A DNA stretch of 64,000 bases from Dendrolimus kikuchii. Taxonomy: Eukaryota > Arthropoda > Insecta > Lepidoptera > Lasiocampidae. The position numbers and the translations under genes are program-made. Positions 54,023 to 64,000 of this stretch are shown here, in pieces. The DNA is taken from NCBI GenBank assembly GCA_019925095.2, contig CM034409.1, positions 2,359,001 to 2,423,000 of the forward strand, in the 5' to 3' direction. Below the pieces are notes generated by a model. The model saw nothing but the letters and a program-made list of their open reading frames with translations, had not been told where the DNA came from and did not search any database. How positions within the stretch are numbered: the stretch's first letter is position 1; each line of letters starts with the position of its first letter.

Positions 54023-54440
54023 AAAGTTGTAATGATATATCGATCTGTTATGTACAACAAGGAATAAAGAAACGCTTGTATCTCGTGACTTGTGTACTAT
54101 CTACATTACATAATCATGTCGTGATGTAAAGCAAGTGCCTCTCCGGCGGATTGTCAATTTGAGCCGGCGCGGTTGCGGGAAACTATTTCGGGATTATCGC
54201 TACACCACTTAGCCCAGAATTCTGGCAACGCCTTGCCTTAATATAGGTTTCTTGGGCCTTCTACGTATCGTTCAAGCCGTTAGCTACATAACTTTCTACC
54301 GTTAAAAAAATGACGCTGTCTTCTCAAATTTTATTTATGGATAATAGAAGTTTTTGAATGAAATAATTGTGATATACAAAGACAAATAGAGTGACATGAC
54401 AAAAACTTAAATAATATTTTCTTAAGTTTTCGCGCTTTGT
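54023..54440. other. No recognised gene
   Basis: Includes the second member of the diverged direct repeat (54225-54295). Otherwise unrecognised. Confidence 0.3.
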
Positions 54441-54640
54441 ATACATTTTTTTTAATATTATGAACAACTCTAAGGACTCGAGTTCCGTACCCTTTTTTAC
54501 AACTTAATTTCTAGATTTTTTTTTTTTTAATTTAACACGCTTATTAGTTATTTTGGTTCTTGTATGTGACATTAATTTATTGATTTTTGTGTTGAGGTGT
54601 ATGTATCTTACGAATAACTTATTATATTAATTTATTCTAG
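54441..54640 (-). pseudogene. LINE fragment related to 6.5-6.7 kb
   Basis: The minus strand carries KGTELESLELF-like coding and upstream AT-rich sequence matching 6520-6720. Short and decayed. Confidence 0.45.
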
Positions 54641-54730
54641 TTTTAATACTAAACTTATACTAATGTAGAGTGTATCTGTTACATGCTGGTGTTGTGAGGA
54701 AGTGCATGTGCAGTGTGGGCCTTATATCTA

Positions 54731-54938
54731 TCTTCTTAATATATATAAATTACGTGTCATGTTGTTTGTCCGCGATGGACTCCTAAACTACTTGACCGAT
54801 TTTAATCAAATTTGGACACCGTGTGCAGTTTGATCCGACTTGAAAGGATAGCTTACATTTGGACCCGGTAGGTGGCGCTGGAATCGGGTTCTAAATTTTA
54901 TTTCCTCAGGGCAGTACAACGTCTGCCGGGACAGCTAG
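54731..54938 (+). mobile_element. Helitron, about 208 bp, intact ends
   Basis: Sister of 37493-37701 in the same orientation. Ends CAACGTCTGCCGGGACAG, then CTAG|T at 54935-54938. The 5' end is A|TCTTCTTAATATATATAAAT, with one duplicated TCT. The hairpin has one mismatch (GGCAGTACAACGTCTGCC). Confidence 0.8.
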
Positions 54939-55179
54939 TACTTATATATATTATCCTATCTAGTGCCATGTGTGTTGTTTTTCCTTTCTGTGCCTAAGTT
55001 ATTAATTTTTAGGCTCTATGTGTGTCTTGGTTTGTTTGTGAAGTGTGCGTTTAATGCAATGCGGTGGTAGTGCGCGTTGGTTTCAGTATGTGTATAAGTT
55101 TTGTTGATATGTGTTTGTGACTTTGTGTGGTGTTATAATTTATTGTTTAATTCTATACATAATAAAACTATTCAAGCCA
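54939..55179. other. No recognised feature
   Basis: T-rich and G-rich alternating composition (TGTGTG tracts). No repeat or gene recognised. Confidence 0.35.
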
Positions 55180-55440
55180 CAACATGTTGCGAAGCGGTGG
55201 TAAATTAGATTAGGCTCCCACAGAGCAAATAATAACCATAAACAAAATTAAAACTAAATAATTAAAATTAACAAGTTGGCGGTAGGCTAAATAAAACTTT
55301 AACAATACTCATTGACACTTGACATCTTTGTCTTCCGTGATCACGGCCACTGAAAAGTGGCCGAAACGTCGGAATAATAAAAATCAAATAAATTACCGCA
55401 CTTAAAACCGTTAAAACGTAGTTTTATTATAAAAAACATA
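55180..55440 (+). mobile_element. Penelope-like element tail, copy 2
   Basis: Same non-coding tail as 37195-37450 but on the plus strand. It includes GTGATCACGGCCACTGAAAA and GTGGCCGAAACGTCGG (about 55337-55372) and ends at AAAACGTAGTTTTATTATA. No coding part remains. Confidence 0.55.
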
Positions 55441-55504
55441 GATGTTCCGTTTTTGACGGAACCATAAAATGCTTTATGTATAATATTTTAAACATTTTCC
55501 AGTT

Positions 55505-55687
55505 GATACAGACGGTAAAGCATTTACCTATCTGGATGGTTACCACGCCTAATCTAAAGTTTGTCGCCATAACAACTTTGAATTGTATTCTGACATTAGT
55601 GGCCTGGTTCCATTTCCCAATGGAGGCCTACAGCACTTTTGATCTTCAAATATCTGTTGTCTGCGGCACCCCAGTAATAAAAAAATC
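55505..55687 (+). mobile_element. Family S, copy 20 (decayed, 5'-truncated)
   Basis: GGTAAAGCATTTACCTATCT to CCCCAGTAATAAAAAAAT. The tail has diverged strongly from consensus. Confidence 0.6.
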
Positions 55688-55697
55688 ATCACATACA

Positions 55698-56221
55698 TAC
55701 ATAACTTCACGCCAGTTCCCTTGCGGGGTAGGCACGAACAACAGAGCGCCATTCAGGCTTATTCTTACACACCTCACTTGCTTCTTTGATATTTATAGCT
55801 CTTGTCATGCACGCTCGTCTGTTCTTAAGGCTCCTGACATCACCTTATAGTACACGATCAATTTGATCATGGAAGATGTGTCGTGGCCTTCCACGACTTC
55901 TGCATCCATCTACTTTTGCATTGTATATCTGTTTCGTTATTCTTTCCACATGCCCGAACCACCGGAGCATTCCTTCCCTTTCCTTCACCCCGACTCTCTC
56001 TTTCAGACCAACTCTCTTTCTTACTTCGGTATTACGAACGCGGTCCGCGAGCGTCACTCCGCAGATTTTGCGCAATGCTCGCATCTCGACCGCGTTTACT
56101 CTACTTTCATGCTCTCTCTTCCATACCCAACTCTCGCTTGCATACGTGAACGTAGGTACCAGCACCGCGTTGTGTATGGCAGGCTAGGTCTTCTGGCTGA
56201 GGTTCTTAGCACCTAGAAGAC
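55698..56221 (-). pseudogene. Family R (RTE-type LINE) 3' fragment, copy 13
   Basis: The minus strand encodes LVPTFTYASESWVWKREHES, NAVEMRALRKICGVTLADRV and LRWFGHVERITKQIYNAKVD. A short deletion after DQIDRVL breaks the frame near 55845. Exact 13-bp target duplication ATCATCACATACA (55685-55697 and 56222-56234). Confidence 0.9.
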
Positions 56222-56234
56222 ATCATCACATACA

Positions 56235-56845
56235 ATTATATCAAACAACCTTTTGGGGACCATCCACAAGTTACGTCACAAAATTTGATGATTTTAGACC
56301 CTTGTCACAGCTGGTCACATTCGTGAAACTCCTGCCTCCCTAGTGTGACATCATATATTTTGCAACTATCTACATCAAAAAATTATAAAATTAAAATAGC
56401 AGTTCCATAATTAGCTGAAATATATTACACTTTGAAATATGACGTCACGAAATATAGGACCCCTTGTCACAAAACTTCGCACTGCGTCCACGCCCTCCCC
56501 GTCCCCTGAAGTTGGAATGTTATAATTCTTAGAAATGTCGAACTTCATTTTTACTTCGAGGTACCTAATGATAGATACAGGTAACGCCATCTAGCGAAGC
56601 GAAGGTGGAACCAACCGTGATAGCAAGACGTTAATTATGTCATTGTCGTTATCATGGCGATGTATTTTTTAGTGAATTGCAACGGTAACGCCAATGAAAC
56701 GCATTCAGAGCGTCCTTTTTCGGCTATATTCGTCTGTTCCTCAAGAACAGTACTTTTTTAAAGACGCATCCTAGATGACCTAATCAATCAATCAACTCAT
56801 CTATCAAATTAAACACTACTTGATGCATTGGTTTACTTTATTGAA
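56235..56845. other. No recognised feature
   Basis: Contains GTGACATCATATATTTTGC and TGACGTCACGAAATATAGGA motifs in a GC-mixed background. No gene recognised. Confidence 0.3.
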
Positions 56846-56942
56846 TCCCTATTAATATTATAAATGTGAAAGTAACTCTGTCTGTCTGTCTGCCTGTTTC
56901 GTTTTCACGGAAAAACTACTGGACCGATTTGACTGAAACTCA

Positions 56943-57010
<68 letters not shown>

Positions 57011-57520
57011 TTATTTAGATATTTATTTATTTAATTATGGAAAACCTACAGCTAAACTGAATAATATTAAAATGAACATAGGATACTTTCTAATCCAAAA
57101 ATTGGGATAGTTTTCGGGATAAAAATATATTTGTCTGTTTGTTTGTTATGCTTTTACGAAAAAACTACTGGACCGATTTGGCTGAAAATTGGTGTATATG
57201 TAATTTTAATACCGAGAGTGGACAAGGGATACTTTTCATCTCGGATAATGGGATAAGGTTTTGGATAGAATTATGATAACGTTATCCCAGAAACTAGGAT
57301 AGGTTTTTTGGCCGATTTCATCGAGTTGGTCGATTTGGTCAATTTCGTCGATTTCGTTATATGGTCGATTTGGTATTTTTAGTCATTTTAGTCATTTCGG
57401 TGGGTTACATATGTAGTTTTAAACTTTTAAATACATAGAAAATGGGCATAGCTACTTTTCATTCGGGAGATAGGATAGTTTGAGATATAAAATGAAGTGA
57501 ATATTTCGGGGCAAATAGCA
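56846..57520 (+). mobile_element. Helitron-like sequence, expanded
   Basis: The 5' end is A|TCCCTATTAATATTATAAAT. It contains two copies of the ACTACTGGACCGATTTG segment (56917 and 57166), so two related elements or an internal duplication. An (AT)n tract lies between. The 3' end is not clear. Confidence 0.55.
56949..57006. repeat. (AT)n microsatellite
   Basis: Nearly pure TA dinucleotides, interrupted once by TACATA at about 56982. Confidence 0.95.
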
Positions 57521-58136
57521 CTGACATAAAAGTTTAATTTAAACAAGAGTGACGAGTTTTTGGCGGGAACTGAAAGGAGATGTTGTGCTGTGCAGTTTTA
57601 TTTTCTAAAAATATGTAAAATTACTCTAAAATTAACAATAGTTGTAGGATATTGATAGTTTTTGAGTAGTAATTATGTGTTTTGTGAGAAATGTGAACTG
57701 TATAGTCAAATGTGGCCTTTTGAGTTGTCACAAGAACTCCGTTAAATGGCACTAGCTGATTACCTACAGTTCAGCTGTGCTACACATAGGCTTAAGAAAT
57801 GAAGAAACTATATTGTAAACTAAGATCTGGCTTAAAGGCCTAGCTACCAAGCCATAAATTTAAAAAAAAAGAGTGACAACAACAAGTTAATGAATAAATT
57901 ACAAAATCATTAACATGAAATGTGTTGTAAACAATAGCATGTATAATTAATTATTGGTCAGCGCCATCTAGTACTACATATATTAACTAGTACCATCTGC
58001 AAAAAGACGAAAGGTACCTTATGTCTTATTCTGTACCTCTGACGACGTATATGCAAAATTTCGTGATGATCTGTTCCGTAGTTAAGGTGTGAGAACGTAA
58101 CAAACATACAAACTCACATATGCATTTTGAATATCA
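57521..58136. other. No recognised feature
   Basis: About 615 bp, unique in the window. Short frames only. Confidence 0.35.
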
Positions 58137-58724
58137 GTTAAATTTGGGGAATAGTTTGAATGGAGCGTTAGGTAAACTTCTAGGCGCTAAGAACCTCAGC
58201 CAGAAGGCCCAGCTCGCCATACACAACGCGGTGCTGGTACCTACGCTCACATATGGAAGCGAGAGTTGGGTATGGAAGAGAGAGCATGAAAGTAGAGTAA
58301 ACGCGGTAGAGATGCGAGCACTGCGCAAAATCTGCGGAGTGACGCTTGCGGACCGCGTTAGTAATACCGAAGTAAGAAAGAGACTTGGTCTGAAAGAGAG
58401 TGTCGGGGTGAAGGTAAGGAAAGGAATGCTCCGGTGGTTCGGGCATGTGGAAAGAATGCATGATGAAAGAGTGAATAAACAGATATATAATGCAAAAGTG
58501 GATGGATGCAGAAGTCATGGAAGGCCACGACACACCTTCCATGATCAAATTGATCGTGTACTAGCAGAAGGTGATGTCAGAGCCTTAAGAACAGACGAGC
58601 GTGCATGACAAGAGTTATGAATGTCAGGGAAGCAAGTGAGGTGTGTAAGAATAAGCCTAAATGGCGCTCTGCTGTTCGTGCCTACCCCGCAATGGAACTG
58701 GCGTGAAGTTATGTATGTATGTAA
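58137..58724 (+). pseudogene. Family R (RTE-type LINE) 3' fragment, copy 14
   Basis: The plus strand encodes NLGNSLNGALGKLLGAKNLS, VLVPTLTYGSESWVWKREHE, NAVEMRALRKICGVTLADRV, GMLRWFGHVERMHDERVNKQ and HTFHDQIDRVLAEGDVRALR, then stops early at 58608 because of a 1-bp deletion in the GGAGCC segment. The following bases still match to the ATGT tail. This is the longest open piece (162 residues) of the family here. Confidence 0.9.
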
Positions 58725-58756
58725 CTAAATTATTCAGTTTTTTTAATACTTTTTTT

Positions 58757-59027
58757 TATTTATGATGAAAAGCGGTTACCATCGCCTATGGACATTTGCA
58801 ACACCAAAGGTGATACAAATGCGCTGCTGCTCTCTTAAGGGAAACTGAAACCTGGTCACTAATGCCGGAACACAACTCAAGGTTGTTATGGCGACATACT
58901 TTAGACCAGGGGTGGTAGCCATCCAGTCGGGCAAATACTACGACCTGGCTGTGGGTTGTTTTGTCGCCTCTTACGACAAGCCGCCCAGCCTCAGGAGATT
59001 GTATTCTTTCTCCGTTCCTACACGGAA
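58757..59027 (-). mobile_element. Family S, copy 21
   Basis: Almost complete head, but the final GGGCCGTCTGCCTG tail is missing. It follows family R copy 14 by 30 bp. Confidence 0.8.
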
Positions 59028-59429
59028 AAATATACTATATTGTTTTATTCACAATAGTGCAATGATACACCTGAAAAGGAACTCGTCCTTGAAATCCCCA
59101 AAAAATTTATACCAAAAAGTCCTCAAGGATATTGGCGTTGCTATAAGCCTTAAGCAAGAAAATATTTCAATGATTATCTCCTGCTTTTATGTATAAAAGA
59201 AAAGCAAAGAACCTAAATCTGTTATACTCCGCAATGTCTATATGTCTTTCTTCTCTCTACTCTACTTTGCCTATAACTACAGTCCGCTCTACAGTTCAAC
59301 GATGATGATGCTACAACTCCATTAATTCTTCAAAAGTAATTCTGTAACATACTTCTGTATAAAACTTATAAAAAAAAGAACTTGAGATATAAATAGAATA
59401 ACAAATATAAAGAAAAACAATATTTAGCT
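59028..59429. other. No recognised feature
   Basis: AT-rich, unique in this window. Confidence 0.35.
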
Positions 59430-59590
59430 AGACGTGTTGCTGGGGAGTTTCTTGTCGCTTCTTCTCCTTAACAGCAATAACACGTTGCGAAGCGGTGTAC
59501 ATAGAATAGGAAGTAAAATAAAAATTTAAATTATATGTATGACCTTCAAAAAGTATTCTCCAGTGAAACTTATTTTGAATAAAAACATAA
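59430..59590 (+). mobile_element. LINE 3'-end piece shared with the palindrome arms
   Basis: GTGTTGCTGGGGAGTTTCTT to AACTTATTTTGAATAAAAAC. The first 90 bp also lie at 32570-32657, and inverted at 29255-29345. The AATAAA-containing end suggests a LINE 3' UTR. Confidence 0.6.
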
Positions 59591-60254
59591 ATGCTTATAT
59601 CATCCTAAAAAACAGATCATCACGGTTGTTTGACCGTGATCCAATTTCTGTTTTTTTAAACTAAACTGTAGCCTACATTTATTAGTTGGAGACCTAATTG
59701 AAGATATTCCTAATTGCATAAAGAAGATTTTGCTTTGTGGAGCGTGATAGTCTATAAGTGTTGGTTTGTCGTTGTTCAAATAACATGTATAATTAAAATC
59801 GGACAAGTGCGTGGCAGTTCACGAATCATAAAAGATTCCGTGCATGTGACAAAAATCGTAGCAAAAACATTTAATAGAAAATACGTCATATCGGAGAAAC
59901 TAATAAACGCGCGATACGTGTGTGGATTGGACGATCTTATTATACCTTTGGTTCATTTAAATTTACTAATTTATTTATTTTGGCAAACATGCAATAATTA
60001 TAATTCTTACAATATAAAACACATAACTTAATACACATATCAACTAAGTTTCCACTAAAAAAATAATTCTTGTTACGCATTTGGCTCATACAACTATAAG
60101 AAAATTATAATAAATTTGATGCAATATTGGAAAGTTAGATATAAAATAATAAAAAGGAATTAAATAATACAATACAACACAAAACAAAAACTACAATAAT
60201 GTCTATTTATCTATATCATTCTCAAGTCATAATTATCATGTCATATTTACTGTA
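59591..60254. other. AT-rich; minus-strand LINE 3'-UTR-like sequence
   Basis: ATTTATTTATTTTGGCAAAC near 59968 and following sequence resemble 46008-46140. No coding signal. The open frame at 59714-60031 is AT-driven and unrecognised. Confidence 0.35.
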
Positions 60255-60486
60255 TGTGGAAAGAATGGATGCAGAAGTCGTGGAAGGCCACGACACACCT
60301 TCCATGATCAAATTGATCGTGTACTAGCAGAAGGTGATGTCAGGAGCCTTAAGAACAGACGAGCGTGCATGACAAGAGTTATGAATGTCAAAGAAGCAAG
60401 TGAGGTGTGTAAGAATAAGCCTAAATGGCACTCTGTTGTTCGTGCCTACCCCGCAAGGGAACTGGCGTAAAGTTATGTATGTATCT
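60255..60486 (+). mobile_element. Family R, copy 15, internally deleted
   Basis: Flanked by an exact 12-bp duplication ATATTTACTGTA (60243-60254 and 60487-60498). Jumps from GTGGAAAGAATG straight to GATGCAGAAG, so about 40 bp is missing compared with copy 14. The tail has two ATGT units. Confidence 0.9.
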
Positions 60487-60538
60487 ATATTTACTGTACA
60501 CTAAACAACGTAAAAATTAAATACTAATTAATACATAT

Positions 60539-61000
60539 TGTTACATGCCGACAAAAGCAAATGCACGCCTGCCTGCCCTAAAGAACAGTTTATTACCTTC
60601 CCGCATTTAGACTCTTTTTGTTAACTTTGTGTTTAAAATTTGTAATTAAGAAAAACAGTCTATTGTGTATTGTAATCTTTTATGGCAGTCATTAGACAGG
60701 TGTGTTGAACTAATTCTTGGAAATTTTTGTTTTGCGTCAAGACATATTGTATTTGTACAGGATAAAAGGAATGCCCGAACGGAGGGGTAAAGCAGTCAAG
60801 CGACGATTACGATACTAGCAAGACGTGTATACATTCGACAATCTATATAGTGACGAACTTTGCGCGTGTTATTGAATCGTGCCGTTTGTACTGGTTGTGT
60901 CCCTTTATATTTGTACCTGTGTTATACGTGTTTGTATAGTTCTAATAAATTCTATATTAATTCCAACACCATTTTTAATTCGAGTCCCGCCCTCGTAATA
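60539..61000 (+). mobile_element. Family L solo LTR, copy 7
   Basis: TGTTACATG to TCGTAATA (the final CA has mutated), exact flanking ATAT (60535-60538 and 61001-61004). Keeps TTCTAATAAATTC with the poly(A) signal. About 462 bp. Confidence 0.75.
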
Positions 61001-61004
61001 ATAT

Positions 61005-61261
61005 CATTCAAAGCGCTAGATTTGGCACGAGAAGTTGTTTAATAGAAATAGGAGCTAGGTTGCCCTAAAAAGCGTTAAAGTGGCAGCCCTGATGGAAAGA
61101 GCCCCGGGGAAGTCCCGTGAACAAGAGAACGAATGAGAGAGCGAGCAAGGACATATCTCGCCCTGTGACCTCGTCCGTCTAATACATAATATCGCATTCT
61201 ACGCTTCGGAAAGTGCGATGCCGCCATTAAGTTTGCCTAGGTGTACCTGTACCTAGGTTGC
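61005..61261. other. No recognised feature
   Basis: GC-richer sequence leading into the minisatellite. Not seen elsewhere in the window. Confidence 0.35.
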
Positions 61262-61815
61262 CCCTTAAAGATTTTGTGTGTAGGTTAGACGATCCTACCT
61301 AGGTTGTCGCTTAAAGATTTTATTTGTAGATTGGACAATCCTACCTAGGTTATCGCTTAAAGATTTTGTTTGTGGATTGGGCGATGTTATCTAGATTGCC
61401 GTCTAAAGATTTTGTGTGTAGATTGTACGATTTTATCGAGGTTGACGATTAAACCTAGGTTGTCACAAGATTTTATGGGTAGGTTGGACGATCTTACCTA
61501 AGATTGCCGCTTCAAAATTTTGTGTGTAGATTGGACGATCTTATATAGGTTGTCGCTTAAAGATTTTGTGAGTACATTGAATGATTTTACCTAGGTTGTC
61601 GCTTAAAGATTTTGTATGTAGATTGGACGATCTTACCTAGGTTGGCATTTAAAGATGTTCGATCCTATGCATATTGATTTAAAGTAAGCTTGTAGGCTTA
61701 AGGTTCCTAAAGAAGCCTACAAGCTTACCCTAACTCAATACGAATAAAACCATTAGTGTGTAGATTAAACGATCTCACCTAGGTTCCCGCTTAAAGATTC
61801 CGTGTGTATTTTATG
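61262..61815. repeat. 46-bp minisatellite, about 10 units
   Basis: The unit contains TTAAAGATTTTGTGTGTAGA, TTGGACGATCTTACC and TAGGTTGTCGC. At least nine units are recognisable between 61262 and 61690 and one more at 61758-61815. Units vary by substitution and small indels. A 75-bp unrelated segment (61682-61757) interrupts the array. Confidence 0.9.
61684..61728. repeat. Perfect 16-bp stem hairpin inside the minisatellite
   Basis: GTAAGCTTGTAGGCTT (61684-61699), a 13-base loop, and its exact inverse complement (61713-61728). Confidence 0.95.
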
Positions 61816-62165
61816 TTGGTTCTTTTAAAAATGATTTATTGACAGCCCAACTGAATTATTTGACAATAGAATTTAACGTGACAATAACAGTGGGTTGGCC
61901 CTCAGACCGTATTAGTCAGTCAGATCACGAAACCGTATCGCCCAGTGCCCGGCTGGCAAACTATTGAATTTTGGTCACGTATATACATTGAGTCGCGTCT
62001 CTTATTCTGGGTTCCTTGAGGGAATTCGCTATTTTGACTGAATTGCAAAATGTTGCTCAAATATAATACTATTGTGAATATCTAAGGTTTATTGACTGCT
62101 TTGTATTTAAATTGATTTTCATAATATACTGATGGATATTAGAGACTAGATATTAGCATATTGTT
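61816..62165. other. No recognised feature
   Basis: Unique mixed sequence. Confidence 0.35.
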
Positions 62166-62479
62166 TTTTTTTTTATTGCAGGAGTTCAGCAGACAGGCAG
62201 ACGGCCCACTGAATGCAAAGCGGTTACCATCGCCTATGGACATTTGCAACACCAAAGGTGCTACAAATGCGCTGCTGCTCTCTTAAGGGAGTCTGGAACC
62301 TGGTAACTAATGCCGGAACACAACTCAAAGTTGTTATGGCGGCATGCTCTAGACCAGGGGTGGTAGCCATCCAGTCGGACTAATGCCCTACCACATGGCT
62401 GTGGGTTGTTTAGTCGCCTCTTACGACAGGCCGCCCGGCCGCAGGAAATTGTATTTTTTCTCCGTTCCTGCACGGATAA
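62166..62479 (-). mobile_element. Family S, copy 22
   Basis: Full length with a T-rich tail on the plus strand (62166-62177). It lies directly against family J sequence at 62480. Confidence 0.85.
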
Positions 62480-63140
62480 AATTGTATCGCTGCTCACACT
62501 TTTGGGCTGGAGCACGTGCCTACCAACTTAATCTTAAAGTTGTTAATGATCCCATACTCACAGACGGTCTAGATACGCTTGGCCTTAGGAGAGACTTCGC
62601 TTCTCTCTGCATAATCTACCGACTGTATAACGGGAGTGTAGTGGAACACTTACAAGCCAATAGATGGAGCTGTGCAATAGTTGATGTCACAAACGTTTCC
62701 CGAAAACATACAAACAATATATACAAATTTTTCAACTATTACAGATGGGCCTAGGCCTGCGAGGAACAACATCAGCCTCCCTGGAAAATCTTCCTTTGAG
62801 ACGGAGACGGACACATCCTACAGGAGTGTCCCAAAGAACTGTTTAGAATGGTGCCTTCGTCCTCTTTCTACCATCGCACCGCTCGCCATCGGGAGTTCAC
62901 CCCCACTTCCTTGAGCCGCTTCGCTCATGTACGCAACGGTTCTGTAGAACGTTTTTCTTGCGTACCGTGGGGTTTCCGAATGAGCTCCCAGCCGAAGTTT
63001 TCCCACAGCGCTACTAAAATTTCGAGGCCGGCAGAGCGTTGGTGACATCTCTTGTGTTGCACACGTCCATAGGCGACAGTAACCGCTTTCCATCAGGTGG
63101 GCCGTCAGCCTGTCTGCTGTACTTCAGCTATAAAAATCGA
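62480..63140 (+). pseudogene. Family J (CR1/Jockey-like LINE) 3' part with complete tail
   Basis: In successive frames: CSHFWAGARAYQLN, NDPILTDGLDTLGLRRDFAS, SFYHRTARHREFTPTSLSRF and a W.ELP-like region (FRMSSQPKFS). Then the tail, with GTCCATAGGCGACAGTAACC and GGGCCGTCAGCCTGTCTGCT, ending TATAAAAATCG. Several frameshifts. This is the reference for the tail that S elements share. Confidence 0.8.
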
Positions 63141-63291
63141 TATTTTTGATATTGATTTCGGTATTTTGAATAAAAAATCGTCTGTTTAAAATAAAGTCCA
63201 CTGCTTTCATCATTATTTTATTACATCGCTCTCAAAGAAAATCGGCAGGAAACAATTAATCTTGAGCTTATCGTGCTTTACACTACGAGTG
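63141..63291. other. No recognised feature
   Basis: Short AT-rich gap. Confidence 0.35.
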
Positions 63292-63420
63292 ATAGATAAA
63301 CAGATAGATAACACTTTATTATACACTAATACAAAAATTAACTTAAAGGCTTAAAATTATATACTTTTATGTACAAAGGGCGGTATTATCGCTAAAAACC
63401 GAACTCTTCCAGACAACCCC
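63292..63420 (-). mobile_element. Family Z (CR1-type LINE 3' end), copy 7
   Basis: The inverse of GTCTGGAAGAG...GCGATAA...ACAATAAAG is seen. The (GATA)n tail on the plus strand is at 63290-63310. Confidence 0.65.
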
Positions 63421-63521
63421 AGGAATGAATTAAGATGATAATGGCGATGGTTGCATACGTAACATATAGTATTTATTTAAATATGTATAAATAATTTGCA
63501 CACCACCGTCATATACTTAGC

Positions 63522-63838
63522 TATCCGTGCAGGAACGGAATAAGAATAGAATTTCCTGCGGCCTGGCGGCCTATCGTAAGAGGCGACTAAACAACCCACA
63601 GGTGGTAGGGTTGATTTGCTCGACTGGATGGCGACCACCCCTGGTCTAGAGTATGCCGCTATAACAACCTTGTGTTGTGTTCCGGCATTACTGACCAGGT
63701 ACCAGTCTCCTTTAAGAGAGCAGCAGCGCATTTGTACCATCTTTAGTGTTGCAAATGTCCATAAGCGATGGTAACCGCTTTCCATCCAGTGGGCCGTCTG
63801 CCTGTTTGCTGAGTACCAGCAATAAAAAAAATATATAT
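63522..63838 (+). mobile_element. Family S, copy 23
   Basis: Full length. A small deletion removes part of CAGCCAGGTGG and there is an extra TTGAT. Tail GCAATAAAAAAAA. Confidence 0.8.
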
Positions 63839-64000
63839 ACTTGCGAATCTCCCGTTTATAAAATCCATAGCTCAGGTTGTGTAAAGCGATAAGGCCGCCC
63901 ATTGCTCCTACTTTTACTATTTAATGTAACCACTGTAAATAGTTTATTTTGCGGTTCGGTGGTAAAAAGAAGACAAAGAGCCCGAACGTACACTAGGTAA

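Overview
The window is nuclear DNA from an insect, most likely a moth or butterfly (Lepidoptera). It is AT-rich and dominated by dispersed repeats: RTE-type LINEs with (ATGT)n tails, Helitrons with TC...CTAG ends, CR1/Jockey-like LINE pieces, and tRNA-derived SINEs with B boxes. It has no operons or bacterial gene packing. The lepidopteran assignment rests on remembered resemblance of these repeats and was not searched.

Only two genes look intact and functional. They are a direct tandem pair of intronless 319-codon genes at 25672-26631 and 27552-28511. They encode extended short-chain dehydrogenases that resemble bacterial D-erythronate dehydrogenase (DenD). The proteins are about 84% identical, and each gene has its own eukaryote-style promoter block and AATAAA signal. 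An intronless gene of bacterial type in an insect suggests ancient horizontal transfer followed by duplication.

Layout. 1-2.1 kb: a tRNA-derived SINE, then three copies of a 0.5-kb element (family C), two forming a 1-kb hairpin. 2.3-25 kb: transposon mosaic with a 20-bp minisatellite at 17.07 kb and four solo-LTR-like copies. 25.6-28.6 kb: the dehydrogenase pair. 29.26-32.66 kb: a near-perfect palindrome with 1581-bp arms and a partly re-copied edge. 33-45 kb: LINE, Penelope-like, Helitron and fold-back elements. 45.6-46 kb: the 3' end of a Copia retrotransposon. 48.3-49.65 kb: a tandem duplication whose middle short element is chimeric. 50-61 kb: more RTE and Helitron insertions. 61.26-61.8 kb: a 46-bp minisatellite broken by a perfect 16-bp hairpin. 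62-64 kb: LINE and S copies.

Family labels used below: S = about 310-bp short retroelement; R = RTE-clade LINE; L = about 465-bp solo LTR; J = CR1/Jockey-like LINE; B, C, D, E, F, G = unclassified elements; Z = CR1-type LINE 3' end. S shares its 3' tail with J, so J enzymes probably mobilised S. Nested insertions give a relative chronology. Nothing visible connects the dehydrogenases to a wider gene system here.
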